From NCBI RefSeq assembly GCF_000374325.1, contig NZ_KB894088.1, forward strand, positions 1 through 36,284: DNA of 36,284 nucleotides, given 5' to 3'. The position numbers were made by a program, and so were the translations under genes. The notes beneath the pieces are model-generated. The model saw only the letters and a list, made by a program, of their open reading frames with translations, was not told where the DNA came from and did no database searches. This document shows, piece after piece, positions 16,204 to 24,234 of the stretch; positions within the stretch are counted from its first letter, which is position 1; every line of letters starts with the position of its first letter. The DNA comes from Allofustis seminis DSM 15817. GTDB lineage: Bacteria; Bacillota; Bacilli; Lactobacillales; Carnobacteriaceae_A.

Positions 16204-17274
16204 TTAGTCTTGATTTTCTTGGAAAGGGTGGATAAATTCTTCTGGCGTATAGTAATGATATTCGCCAACTTGATCGAGTGTCTCTTTTTCTGGCAATGAG
16301 AGGTGACGGCGCAATTCATTTTGAATATCCAAACGCGATTCATCGTATGCTTGCCATGCCCATAATTCTTGATCATAAATAGGGAAGTAGACAAGAGTGC
16401 CATCTTCTCCTCTTAAGTGAAGTGTTTTGATATTGTTAGAAGCGGCACCATATTTTGAAGCAACCGCTAAAATGTTAGAACTGGAAACGTTCGTAATTAA
16501 GTAAGAACGTATCGAATCAAGCACTTTTTGGATATTAGCTAAATTAGAAATAGATGCCAACTCTTTCGTCAGCGAAATGACGACTTCTTTTTGACGATCT
16601 TGACGCCCGAAATCTCCTTGGTTATCTTGATAGCGCATACGTGAATAGGCTAATGCTTCATCACCATTTAAACGTTGTTTACCTTTTTTGATATAAATGC
16701 GACTTCCATCACCTTTTCGATAATCCGATTCATCAAAATCAAAAGGAGAATTGACTGTTACTCCACCGACTGCGTCAACAAATTTAATTAAGCCTTCAAA
16801 ATCAAGCACACCATAAAAATCAATTGGAATATCTAGATATTCGCTAACCATTTGGCGCGAGAGATCAATTTTACCGATCGCATAAGCAGCGTTGATCTTT
16901 TCCATGTGTCCATCGGGTAAATATACGATAGTATCGCGAGGAATCGAGACCATTTTAATGGAGTCTTTTTTAGGGTTGATCGTGGTCACAATAATAGAAT
17001 CTGAACGGGAAATATTTTCTTCTTCAACATCGACTCCTAAGAGCAGCACCGAAAAAGGTTCACCATTGCGAATGCGTTCATCTAAGTCTTTTAATTGGTC
17101 TGCATCGACGGTGTCTGATACTGAAACATCATCGACAAAATTGCGAAAGATATTTCCATAATAGCCAGCGACCATACCGACTCCTAGGGAAAACATAGTG
17201 CCAATCATTAATAAAATATTATAAATAAAACGGCGACGCTTTCTTTTATATTTCGTGAGGCGGTCTTCATTCAT
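16204..17274 (-). CDS. LytR-CpsA-Psr (LCP) family cell-wall polymer ligase
   Basis: A 356-residue membrane-anchored enzyme that in Firmicutes transfers wall teichoic acid or other polymers from undecaprenyl phosphate onto peptidoglycan. A basic N terminus (KYKRKRRRF) precedes one membrane helix (about residues 18-40), then the LCP domain: LLLGVD (77-82), SRSDSII (89-95), SIPRDT (110-115), KINAAYA (126-132), VDAVGGVTVNSPFDF and the RMRYQDNQGDFGRQDRQ block with catalytic arginines. I prefer the second ATG (17274) because AAAGGA sits only 2 bases from the first ATG (17283); the spacing to the second is about 10. It lies 91 bases downstream of yvyE on the same strand, as yvhJ follows yvyE in B. 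subtilis, and has its own terminator. Confidence 0.93.
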   Translation of the reverse strand: MNEDRLTKYKRKRRRFIYNILLMIGTMFSLGVGMVAGYYGNIFRNFVDDVSVSDTVDADQLKDLDERIRNGEPFSVLLLGVDVEEENISRSDSIIVTTINPKKDSIKMVSIPRDTIVYLPDGHMEKINAAYAIGKIDLSRQMVSEYLDIPIDFYGVLDFEGLIKFVDAVGGVTVNSPFDFDESDYRKGDGSRIYIKKGKQRLNGDEALAYSRMRYQDNQGDFGRQDRQKEVVISLTKELASISNLANIQKVLDSIRSYLITNVSSSNILAVASKYGAASNNIKTLHLRGEDGTLVYFPIYDQELWAWQAYDESRLDIQNELRRHLSLPEKETLDQVGEYHYYTPEEFIHPFQENQD

Positions 17275-17365
17275 TAAAATCATGTCCTTTATTTAATAAA
17301 TTTTCTATGAGAGTATTCAAAACATTATTTTAGGACGAAATGATGATTTTTGCAACTGCACAATG

Positions 17366-18001
17366 TTATGATTGTGCATCAACTTCGATCCATCCGAATT
17401 GACCGATGACATAAGAGAATTGGTTATTTGTCCATTCAGTCACATGTTGCAAGAACACTTCTTTTTCTGAAATGGGAACAACACAAATAAATGTCACTTG
17501 ATCAGTATATTCTATATCATGCAAAAGATATGTAGAATCGCGTAAGAGATTTTCGATGCGTCCGCTTTGAGGATAGCTGACGGTAATATGGATAAAGAGC
17601 TGGCGTTTTCGTTCGACAATTCCAATGGCAGCCAATGCATCATTGACGCTTCCGCTATATGCGCGGATCAATCCTCCCGCTCCTAACTTAATACCGCCAA
17701 AATAACGCGTAACAACTGCGGCCACATTTTTGACTTCTTTTTTCTTTAATATTTCTAACATCGGGACTCCTGCAGTTCCGCTAGGCTCACCATCATCATC
17801 TGCACGTTGCAATTCATCATTCATTCCAATGGTAAAAGCGGAGCAATTATGTGTCGCTTTCCAATGTTCTTTTTTTACACTATCGATAAAAGTGAGAGCT
17901 TCTTCTTTTGACTGCACACGTTTGAGATGTGTAATAAATTTTGACTTTTTGATTTCGATTTCATGGATGCCTTCTTTTTTAATTGTACGATAATTATCCA
18001 T
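17366..18001 (-). CDS. yvyE: YvyE/YigZ (IMPACT) family protein
   Basis: A 211-residue member of the UPF0029/IMPACT family. The N-terminal domain carries KSKFITHLKRV, THNCSAFTIG and the hallmark DDDGEPSGTAGVPML, followed by VVTRYFGGIKLGAGGLIRAYS. The C-terminal half is the smaller ferredoxin-like domain. The eukaryotic IMPACT protein regulates Gcn2; the bacterial function is not established, with links to translation or nucleic-acid binding proposed. The ORF is open upstream to 18061, but AGAGGAGAT is placed for the ATG at 18001 and the family starts near here. It diverges from comFA and precedes the LCP gene, as in B. subtilis. Confidence 0.93.
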   Translation of the reverse strand: MDNYRTIKKEGIHEIEIKKSKFITHLKRVQSKEEALTFIDSVKKEHWKATHNCSAFTIGMNDELQRADDDGEPSGTAGVPMLEILKKKEVKNVAAVVTRYFGGIKLGAGGLIRAYSGSVNDALAAIGIVERKRQLFIHITVSYPQSGRIENLLRDSTYLLHDIEYTDQVTFICVVPISEKEVFLQHVTEWTNNQFSYVIGQFGWIEVDAQS

Positions 18002-18135
18002 TTTATAATCTCCTCTATAACTATTCCCATTAAGTGTGCTTGAATTCTTAGATAAATGCAACGTTCAACTAAAAAAATAAAATAAAGTGCCAAAGATAAT
18101 ATAAATAATGTAGGGAAAATAAAGGAGTTATCAAG

Positions 18136-19488
18136 ATGAGAGAATTATTAATCGGCCGGGAATTATTAGAGACCGAATTGCCAGATGATTTTTTTGAATG
18201 TGTCGCAAAAGATACATTAATAAGGCGCAGTGGCTGGGAAAAAATAAAAGACACTTATTACTGTCGCCGCTGCGGATCGTCAACTTATATTATGCAGCCG
18301 AGTTTTTGTATATGTCAAAAAGCATGTGGTTATTGTAGAAATTGTATGCAGCTTGGACGTATAAAAAAGTGTAGTATGCTTTATTCCCTTCCTACAAGTG
18401 ATGAACCCCTTCCAGAAGCACGCCAGCATGCTTTGACTTGGGAAGGAACATTATCTACGCAACAGCAACATGCTTCAAAATCTATTTGTCAAGCAATACA
18501 TTCTAAAAGTAAAGTGTTGCTTCATGCAGTGGCAGGAGCGGGTAAGACGGAGATGCTATTTGATGGCATTTATCAGGCGCTGCAAGCTAATTTGAGGGTG
18601 TGTATTGCTTCGCCGCGAGTTGATGTTTGCTTGGAATTAGCGCCACGATTTCGAGATGCCTTTAAAAAAACTGAACTAGCAGTTCTTCATGGAAAAAGTA
18701 AGAAATCTTATCGCTACACGCCCCTTGTAATTGCCACAACGCATCAATTATTACGCTTTAAAGAAGCATTTGATGTACTTATTATTGATGAGGTCGATGC
18801 TTTTCCTTATCATCATGAACCGATGCTAGCATATGGTGCTCAAAAGTGTGTAAAAAAAGAACATGCATTAATTTATTTAACGGCAACGCCAAGTTTGCAA
18901 CTAAAGTGCCAATTTGATGCGTCACAAATTATTACATTACCCGCACGCTACCATGGTTATCCACTTCCTGAACCTCATCTTGTATGGTGTGGGCCATGGA
19001 AAAAAATATTACATCAAAAAAGAGCATACAAACATCCCTTAACAGTAAAAATTGCTGAACTTATTAAAAAGAAGCGGCGCTTTTTGGTTTTTTGCCCAGA
19101 AATTGAATGGATGGTCGCTTATGAAAAGAAATTACATCAGTTATTTCCGCATTGTGATTTTACAAGTGTCTCAGCTGAAGATAAGTTAAGGGAGGAAAAA
19201 GTATTAGCGATGCGTCAAGAAAGATATCAATTTTCGTTGACGACGACTATTTTAGAGCGTGGGGTTACCTTTTCTAATATTGATGTGCTTGTAATTGGTG
19301 CTGAAGATCGTCTATTTGATGAAGCTGCTTTAATACAAATTGCTGGTCGGGCCGGACGTGATTTTCGTTATCCAAAAGGAGAAGTTATCTTCTTTCATAA
19401 TGGTCGTACACGATGTATGAATGCAGCCCAGAAACAAATTAAAAAACTTAATCAGCTTGCACGACAAAGGGGGTTGCTGCATGAATAA
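18136..19488 (+). CDS. comFA: ComFA, ATP-dependent DNA-uptake helicase
   Basis: A 450-residue DEAD-box-like ATPase that powers entry of transforming single-stranded DNA through ComEC. An N-terminal four-cysteine zinc motif (CRRC ... CGYC/CRNC, residues about 43-77) precedes the helicase core: Walker A AVAGAGKTE, DEVD box LIIDEVDAFP, TATPS motif III, and C-terminal motifs TTTILERGVTF and QIAGRAGRD. Length is close to B. subtilis ComFA (463). Start ATG follows AAAGGAG. It overlaps comFC by 8 bases and diverges from yvyE. I could not identify a ComK or ComX/SigH-type box upstream, so its regulation is unclear. Its presence shows competence genes, not competence itself. Confidence 0.95.
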   Translation: MRELLIGRELLETELPDDFFECVAKDTLIRRSGWEKIKDTYYCRRCGSSTYIMQPSFCICQKACGYCRNCMQLGRIKKCSMLYSLPTSDEPLPEARQHALTWEGTLSTQQQHASKSICQAIHSKSKVLLHAVAGAGKTEMLFDGIYQALQANLRVCIASPRVDVCLELAPRFRDAFKKTELAVLHGKSKKSYRYTPLVIATTHQLLRFKEAFDVLIIDEVDAFPYHHEPMLAYGAQKCVKKEHALIYLTATPSLQLKCQFDASQIITLPARYHGYPLPEPHLVWCGPWKKILHQKRAYKHPLTVKIAELIKKKRRFLVFCPEIEWMVAYEKKLHQLFPHCDFTSVSAEDKLREEKVLAMRQERYQFSLTTTILERGVTFSNIDVLVIGAEDRLFDEAALIQIAGRAGRDFRYPKGEVIFFHNGRTRCMNAAQKQIKKLNQLARQRGLLHE

Positions 19489-20164
19489 ATGCTTAATTTG
19501 TGGGCAACAGCTACACTCATTTATCTCTTTAAGATTTTTCTTTTCTTTAAAAGAAGTCCCTAAAAGCTCTTTTTGTTCAAGATGCTGCGCCAAATTGACC
19601 CCGATTAATCAAGCGACTGCTTGTCCTGGTTGTGGGCGTTCTGGTCATATGAATGATACTTATTGTTCCGATTGTCAAAAATGGGCAAAGAAATATCCAG
19701 ACATTTTAGTCAAGCATCGTGCACTTTTCGCCTATAATGATTTTGCAAAAAGTGTGATGGAACAATATAAATTTCAAAATGACTATGTATTAGCTCATGG
19801 CTTTGTTCCTTTTCTTCAGCGGATGATTCACACTTATCCTGAACATATGACGATTGTCCCAATTCCGTCCAGTGCGATTCATTTCAAAAAAAGAGGCTTT
19901 GTGCCAACAGAATGCTTATTAAAAACAAGTGGCCTTTCCTATGTGAAGTTATTGGTTCACTTAGGGGAGGCTGCCCAATCGGGAAAAACTCGAAAAGAAA
20001 GGCTGAGTACACCGCAACCTTTTAGGCGAATTGAAAATATCGATGTTCCACGTAAAGTGCTACTATTTGATGATGTTTATACAACGGGGCGTACATTATT
20101 TTATGCGAAAGAAATACTATCCCCTTATGTTGAATGTATCGAGAGTTTCAGTTTGTTTCGCTAA
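19481..20164 (+). CDS. comFC: ComFC, phosphoribosyltransferase-like competence protein
   Basis: A 227-residue protein with an N-terminal zinc-ribbon region (cysteine pairs CLIC, CSRCC, CPGC, CSDC within residues 4-65) and a C-terminal phosphoribosyltransferase fold with the PRPP-binding motif VLLFDDVYTTGRT (193-205). The FKKRGF ... RKERL block of the ComF/GntX family is also present. In transformable bacteria it partners ComFA in DNA uptake. The ATG at 19481 lies 8 bases inside comFA, behind AAAGGGGG, which suggests translational coupling; the longer frame from 19421 lies fully within comFA and is not used. Confidence 0.94.
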   Translation: MNKCLICGQQLHSFISLRFFFSLKEVPKSSFCSRCCAKLTPINQATACPGCGRSGHMNDTYCSDCQKWAKKYPDILVKHRALFAYNDFAKSVMEQYKFQNDYVLAHGFVPFLQRMIHTYPEHMTIVPIPSSAIHFKKRGFVPTECLLKTSGLSYVKLLVHLGEAAQSGKTRKERLSTPQPFRRIENIDVPRKVLLFDDVYTTGRTLFYAKEILSPYVECIESFSLFR

Positions 20165-20186
20165 AGAAAACGCTTATATTTTTAAG

Positions 20187-20215
20187 TTGTTAAAAAAAGA
20201 GTATTCCGTTATAAT
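20187..20215 (+). promoter_or_regulatory. Promoter of hpf
   Basis: -35 TTGTTA (20187-20192), 17-base spacer, -10 TATAAT (20210-20215). The transcript would start near 20222, about 57 bases before the hpf ATG. Confidence 0.82.
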
Positions 20216-20231
20216 ATGGTTATAAATTAAA

Positions 20232-20250
20232 GAGAATCGAGAAGATTCTC
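20232..20250 (+). promoter_or_regulatory. Hairpin in the hpf leader
   Basis: GAGAATC and GATTCTC form a perfect 7-bp stem with a 5-base loop in the predicted hpf 5' untranslated region, ending about 17 bases before the ribosome site. It has no T tract, so it is not a terminator. A role in mRNA stability or translation control is possible. Confidence 0.45.
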
Positions 20251-20278
20251 GTTGAAAAAAGAGGGAAGGGTGAGTTAT

Positions 20279-20839
20279 ATGTTAAATTATAATATTCGTG
20301 GCGAGAACATTGAGGTGACACCAGCAATCCGCAACTATACGGAAAATAAAATCGGCAAAATCGAAAAATATTTTGAAGATGAGCCGAATGCTAGCGCCCA
20401 CGTTAATTTAAAAACATATTCAGATCACACCGCAAAAGTTGAGGTTACAGTGCCACTTCCACATGTCGTTCTTCGCGCAGAGGAAACAACGGAAGACCTT
20501 TATGGAAGTATTGACTTAGTAGCGGACAAATTAGAACGCCAGATTAGAAAATATAAAACAAAAGTAAATCGCAAATTCCGTCGCCAACATGTTGATGAAT
20601 TACAACCAATCGATCCTGATCTATGGGGCGGCGAAGAAGAACACGAAGAGCACAGCAGCAAAATTGTAAAAACAAAACGCTTTAATTTGAAACCAATGTC
20701 ACCAGAAGAAGCTGTTTTACAGATGGAAATGTTAGGACATAATTTCTTCATTTTCCGTGATGCTGAAACAGATAGTAAAAATATCGTCTATAAACGTGAC
20801 GATGGCGATTATGGTTTGATTGAAACAGATGAAGAATAA
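20279..20839 (+). CDS. hpf: Ribosome hibernation promoting factor, long form
   Basis: A 186-residue long HPF, which dimerises 70S ribosomes into inactive 100S particles in stationary phase. The N-terminal domain (residues 1-100, MLNYNIRGENIEVTPAI ... VNRKFRRQ) has the S30AE fold that occupies the decoding region. The C-terminal domain (about 128-186, KTKRFNLKPMSPEEAVLQM, LGHNFFIFRDAET and NIVYKRDDGDYGLIE) is the dimerising part seen only in long HPFs. The ATG at 20279 behind AAGGGTGAG is chosen over the ATG at 20252, as the family starts with MLNYNIRG. It lies after comFC as in B. subtilis (yvyD) but has its own promoter and terminator. Confidence 0.96.
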   Translation: MLNYNIRGENIEVTPAIRNYTENKIGKIEKYFEDEPNASAHVNLKTYSDHTAKVEVTVPLPHVVLRAEETTEDLYGSIDLVADKLERQIRKYKTKVNRKFRRQHVDELQPIDPDLWGGEEEHEEHSSKIVKTKRFNLKPMSPEEAVLQMEMLGHNFFIFRDAETDSKNIVYKRDDGDYGLIETDEE

Positions 20840-20860
20840 GTGATAATGTTGCAAATGATA

Positions 20861-20896
20861 AAAAGTTCGTTTCTTTTATAGAGGAACGAACTTTTT
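20861..20896 (+). terminator. Terminator after hpf
   Basis: The stem AAAAGTTCGTT/AACGAACTTTT closes a 13-base loop that pairs further in part. It ends in a T5 run. Confidence 0.85.
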
Positions 20897-20960
20897 AATT
20901 CTTTATATTTTAGCAATTGGAAGAATGTTGTATGCATTCTTTTGCAGATAGGAGATTACA

Positions 20961-21569
20961 ATGCATAAAATTCCATTAGCTTTTTATGAACAGGATACTT
21001 TGACAGTGGCGCATGCATTGATTGGGAAAATAATTGCACATGAGGTTAATGGGCAGACATATTATGCACGCATTACCGATTGTGAAGCCTATCCTGGCAT
21101 TGTCGACAAAGCGAGTCATACATATGGTGGACGTCATACAAAAAGAACGCGAACATTGTACAAGCGTGCAGGTCATCTTTATGTTTATTTTGTATATGGT
21201 ATGCATTGTATTGCCAATATTGTCTGTGGACCAGATGAATTAGGAGGCGGCGTGATGTTGCGTGCCGTTGAAGCAGTCAGTGCAAGGGATGAAATATTTT
21301 TTGCTTCGAATCGTTTTGGGAAAGCGCCATGCGATTTATCGTCATATCAACATAAGAATTTATTGAATGGCCCAGCAAAATTAGCCCAAGCCCTCCAAAT
21401 TTCTTTAGCACAAGATGGCGAAGATTTATTAGGGGACACCATTTATTTAATCGATGATGGCTTCAGTGAATTTGAGGTTGGAACAACTGTCCGTATTGGC
21501 ATTGATTATGCAGAAGAAGATGCACTTGCGCCTTATCGTTTTTTTATGAAGAAGGTAGTTGTAGATTAA
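20961..21569 (+). CDS. 3-methyladenine DNA glycosylase (AAG/MPG type)
   Basis: A 202-residue alkyladenine DNA glycosylase that removes alkylated or deaminated purines to start base-excision repair. The catalytic Glu42 lies in ITDCEAYPG, followed by DKASHTYGGRHTKRT and the tyrosine-rich YVYFVYGMHCIANIV that flips and stacks the damaged base; LLNGPAKLAQAL near residue 135 is also family-typical. Length fits the family (about 190-210). Ribosome site AGATAGGAGATT. It follows the hpf terminator, so it must have its own promoter, but none is obvious in the 64 bases before it. Confidence 0.93.
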   Translation: MHKIPLAFYEQDTLTVAHALIGKIIAHEVNGQTYYARITDCEAYPGIVDKASHTYGGRHTKRTRTLYKRAGHLYVYFVYGMHCIANIVCGPDELGGGVMLRAVEAVSARDEIFFASNRFGKAPCDLSSYQHKNLLNGPAKLAQALQISLAQDGEDLLGDTIYLIDDGFSEFEVGTTVRIGIDYAEEDALAPYRFFMKKVVVD

Positions 21570-21666
21570 TAAAAATGATTTTCCTAAAATAGAGCAACAT
21601 TGGGCATAGATGACTATTTTTCTGAGGGTATTGTACGTTATAAAAGAAAAAAGCAAACATTTCATG

Positions 21667-21694
21667 TTGTAAGTTTTTGCGTTTCATGTATTAT
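21667..21694 (+). promoter_or_regulatory. Promoter of MATE transporter, with flanking repeats
   Basis: -35 TTGTAA (21667-21672), 16-base spacer, -10 TATTAT (21689-21694). An octamer TTTCATGT occurs at 21660-21667 and again at 21682-21689, 22 bases apart; the first copy is also part of an AACAT-TTC-ATGTT dyad touching the -35. These could be regulator sites, which is inference. Confidence 0.6.
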
Positions 21695-21734
21695 GAATAA
21701 TGATTTATTTTAGATTTAGAGAGAAGGTTTTGTT

Positions 21735-23081
21735 TTGGAACATACAAAAAATGATTTTTATAAAGTGATGCTTCAAATCGCGATTCCAGTTTCATTGCAA
21801 AGTCTGGTAACCTCTGCGCTGAACACATTAGATACTATGATGATTTCATCTCTTGGTGATGCAACGATTGCCGGTGTGGGCTTGGCTAACCAGGTATTTT
21901 TCTTCTTTATTATGGTATGTTTTGGTATCTCGACAGGGTCTTCTGTGATGATTTCTCAATATTGGGGACGACGCGATGCGCGAAATGCTCGCAGAGTAAA
22001 TGGATTGGCAACGCTGATTTCTTTTGTTTTAGGACTTATTTTTACGTTAGCAGCCATTCTTTTTCCAGAACAGATCTTACAACTGATGACAAGTGATGCG
22101 GGAGTAGTTGCAGAAGGTGCTCGTTATTTAAAAGTGATTGCACTGACCTATATTCTAGGAGGATTAACTTTTTCGTTGGGGAATTCGTTGCGTAGTACGG
22201 GGGATCCGCGTACGCCACTATTTGCTTCGATTGTAGGCTTTGTATTGAATGCTTTCTTTAATTATGTCTTTATTTTTGGAGCATTAGGTTTTCCACGACT
22301 TGGCGTTGTAGGGGCAGCCGTTGGAACATTGATTGCACGTACGGCAGAATTTTTAGTTATTATCTATGTTATTAAAACATATGATGGTCCATTAAATGCA
22401 TCTATTAAAGAAAGTTTGGATTTCGATAAAGCATTTCTTGTTCGTTTCAAAACGATCGTCTGGCCTGTTATTTTTAATGAAACATTTTGGGCACTTGGTC
22501 AAGTATTATATAGTGTCGCCTATGCAATTGTCGGTCGTGAAGCAACAGCAGCAGTACAAGTAACTGTCGCTATTCAAAATATTGCATTCGTTGTGGTTCG
22601 TGGATTAGGATCTAGTTGTACCATTATGATTGGCAATAGCATTGGACGCGGTGATATTGAACAAGTTTATGATTATGCTCATCGTTTTATTAAGATCTCA
22701 CTTATTACGGGACTAGTTATTGGGGTAACGATGGGGGTTACACCAGAAATTTCGTTGAAACTCTTTGGAACATTGAGTGAGAGTGTCCATCAGCTATCAG
22801 TGAATTTGTTGCGTGTTATGGGGGCTGCCTTTATTATGCGGGCCATGAACTCGATCTTAATTGTCGGAATATTGCGCGGTGGGGGCGATACACGCTACTC
22901 TATGATACTTGAGATGGGATGTGTCTGGCTTGTTGGAGTACCGCTTGCTTTTATTGGAGCGATCTTCCTTCACTTGCCTATTTATTGGCTAGTAGGTTTG
23001 GTTTCGGCAGAAGAGTTAGTCAAATTGATTTTTTCTTTCCGCCGCATCAGAACAAGAAAATGGGTTCACGAAATTGCTTAA
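21735..23081 (+). CDS. MATE family efflux transporter
   Basis: A 448-residue multidrug/cation antiporter of the MATE family with twelve hydrophobic segments. The two homologous halves show family motifs: MLQIAIPVSLQSLVTSALNT at the start, GVGLANQVFFFF, SVMISQYWGRRDARNARRV, and in the second half FNETFWALGQVLYSVAYAIVG and GSSCTIMIGNSIGRGD. The conserved SLRSTGDPRTPL block (near 155) resembles NorM/DinF relatives. Such pumps exchange Na+ or H+ for cationic drugs or dyes; the substrate is not predictable. Start is TTG after AGAGAGAAGG. It is a single gene with its own promoter and terminator. Confidence 0.94.
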   Translation: MEHTKNDFYKVMLQIAIPVSLQSLVTSALNTLDTMMISSLGDATIAGVGLANQVFFFFIMVCFGISTGSSVMISQYWGRRDARNARRVNGLATLISFVLGLIFTLAAILFPEQILQLMTSDAGVVAEGARYLKVIALTYILGGLTFSLGNSLRSTGDPRTPLFASIVGFVLNAFFNYVFIFGALGFPRLGVVGAAVGTLIARTAEFLVIIYVIKTYDGPLNASIKESLDFDKAFLVRFKTIVWPVIFNETFWALGQVLYSVAYAIVGREATAAVQVTVAIQNIAFVVVRGLGSSCTIMIGNSIGRGDIEQVYDYAHRFIKISLITGLVIGVTMGVTPEISLKLFGTLSESVHQLSVNLLRVMGAAFIMRAMNSILIVGILRGGGDTRYSMILEMGCVWLVGVPLAFIGAIFLHLPIYWLVGLVSAEELVKLIFSFRRIRTRKWVHEIA

Positions 23082-23095
23082 TAAATTTAATAATA

Positions 23096-23126
23096 AAAAG
23101 GTCTGCCAAATTTTGGCAGACCTTTT
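23096..23126. terminator. Bidirectional terminator
   Basis: Nearly perfect stem AAAAAGGTCTGCCAAA/TTTGGCAGACCTTTTT with a tiny loop. It sits between the convergent MATE and hydroquinone reductase genes; the stop codon of the latter begins 3 bases later. Confidence 0.9.
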
Positions 23127-23128
23127 TG

Positions 23129-24085
23129 TTATAGGCTATAATCAAGCACTGGGCCGACAGGAATAATGCGATTAGGATTAATCGAGTCGTGGCTGGTGTA
23201 GTAATGTCTTTGAATATGCTCCATATTGACTGTTTCTTTTACGCCAGGCATATTATAGATTAGACGTGTGAAGTGCCATAGATTAGGATATTCTTTGAGT
23301 TCACGAATATTGCATTTGAAGTGACCAAAATAGACTGGATCAAAGCGAAGAAGTGTTGTCCATAGACGAATATCTGCTTCAGTCAATATATTTCCAAATA
23401 AATAATCTTGCCCATTTAAACGCTCTTCTAATGTGTCAAGTGTCTTAAAGAGGTGGTAAACTTCTTCTTCATAGACATGCTGCTCTGTTGCAAACCCTGC
23501 TTTATAGACACCATTGTTAACATGTTCATAGACAGTTGCATTAAGTGCATCAATTTCTTCTTGTAAGTTATCAGGATAAAAATCAACTTGCACAGCTCCG
23601 AGATCGTCAAATGCGGTGTTGAGCATGCGAATAATTTCTGATGACTCATTATTGACAATTGTATCTTGTTTTAAGTCATAAAGGACAGGGACTGTTACAC
23701 GTCCTGTAAATTGGGGATCGACATGTGTATAAATTTGATGTAAATAATCCGCATGCAATACTGGATCGGCAATGACACCATCTCCTGGCTCAAAACTCCA
23801 TCCTTGTTCTCCCATATGTGGATGAACGACTGAGATACTAATGAATGCTTCAAGTCCTTTTAATGCGCGAATTAAGAGCGTGCGATGCGCCCAAGGACAA
23901 GCGAGTGAAACATAAAGATGGTAGCGCCCTTTTTCGGCCTTGAAACCACTTTTCCCTGTTGGGCCAGCAGAGCCATCTTTTGTAATCCAATTTCTAAATG
24001 ATGAGGTCCCCCGCACAAAGCGTCCGCCACTTGATTGGGTATCATACCACTTATCTTGCCACTTTCCATTTACTAATAATCCCAT
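23129..24085 (-). CDS. yqjG: Glutathionyl-hydroquinone reductase (YqjG/ECM4 type)
   Basis: A 318-residue Xi-class glutathione transferase, which uses glutathione to reduce glutathionyl-hydroquinones. The catalytic Cys63 is in SLACPWAHRTLLIR, the hallmark of the class. The thioredoxin-like domain also carries VPVLYD and IVNNESSEIIRML; the C-terminal helical domain (from about residue 170) carries YKAGFATEQ, DYLFGN and LTEADIRLWTTLLRFDPVY. Length is typical (about 315-330). Ribosome site AAAGGAG. The reaction implies that the cell makes or imports glutathione, which only some Firmicutes do. It is a single gene convergent with MATE and divergent from the ECF S component. Confidence 0.93.
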   Translation of the reverse strand: MGLLVNGKWQDKWYDTQSSGGRFVRGTSSFRNWITKDGSAGPTGKSGFKAEKGRYHLYVSLACPWAHRTLLIRALKGLEAFISISVVHPHMGEQGWSFEPGDGVIADPVLHADYLHQIYTHVDPQFTGRVTVPVLYDLKQDTIVNNESSEIIRMLNTAFDDLGAVQVDFYPDNLQEEIDALNATVYEHVNNGVYKAGFATEQHVYEEEVYHLFKTLDTLEERLNGQDYLFGNILTEADIRLWTTLLRFDPVYFGHFKCNIRELKEYPNLWHFTRLIYNMPGVKETVNMEHIQRHYYTSHDSINPNRIIPVGPVLDYSL

Positions 24086-24114
24086 TTGCTCATCTCCTTT
24101 GATCTATTAATTTC

Positions 24115-24144
24115 ATTATACGTTGTTTACATCTTTCAACTCAA
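24115..24144 (-). promoter_or_regulatory. Promoter of glutathionyl-hydroquinone reductase gene
   Basis: Minus strand: TTGAGT, 18-base spacer, TATAAT. It starts transcription about 20-25 bases before the gene. Confidence 0.65.
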
Positions 24145-24181
24145 ATATTGCGTTTGTTTTAAGTTCCTTACACTACAGATG

Positions 24182-24190
24182 TGCTATAAT
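24182..24190 (+). promoter_or_regulatory. Extended -10 promoter of ECF S component
   Basis: TGCTATAAT matches an extended -10 exactly. The -35 is poor (TTCCTT at 24164, 15-base spacer). The resulting leader is about 38 bases, too short for a riboswitch. Confidence 0.65.
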
Positions 24191-24234
24191 GAACCTTGTA
24201 ACTTATAAGCAGTTGAAAGGGAAGAGGAAATATA

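Noticed and set aside
18062-18135. ComK or ComX/SigH-type box in front of comFA
   Set aside because: No match to known competence boxes was seen; the region is only AT-rich, and no confident promoter was called.
24191-24234. Riboswitch upstream of the vitamin ECF S component
   Set aside because: The leader after the extended -10 is about 38 bases, too short for FMN, TPP or other vitamin riboswitches.
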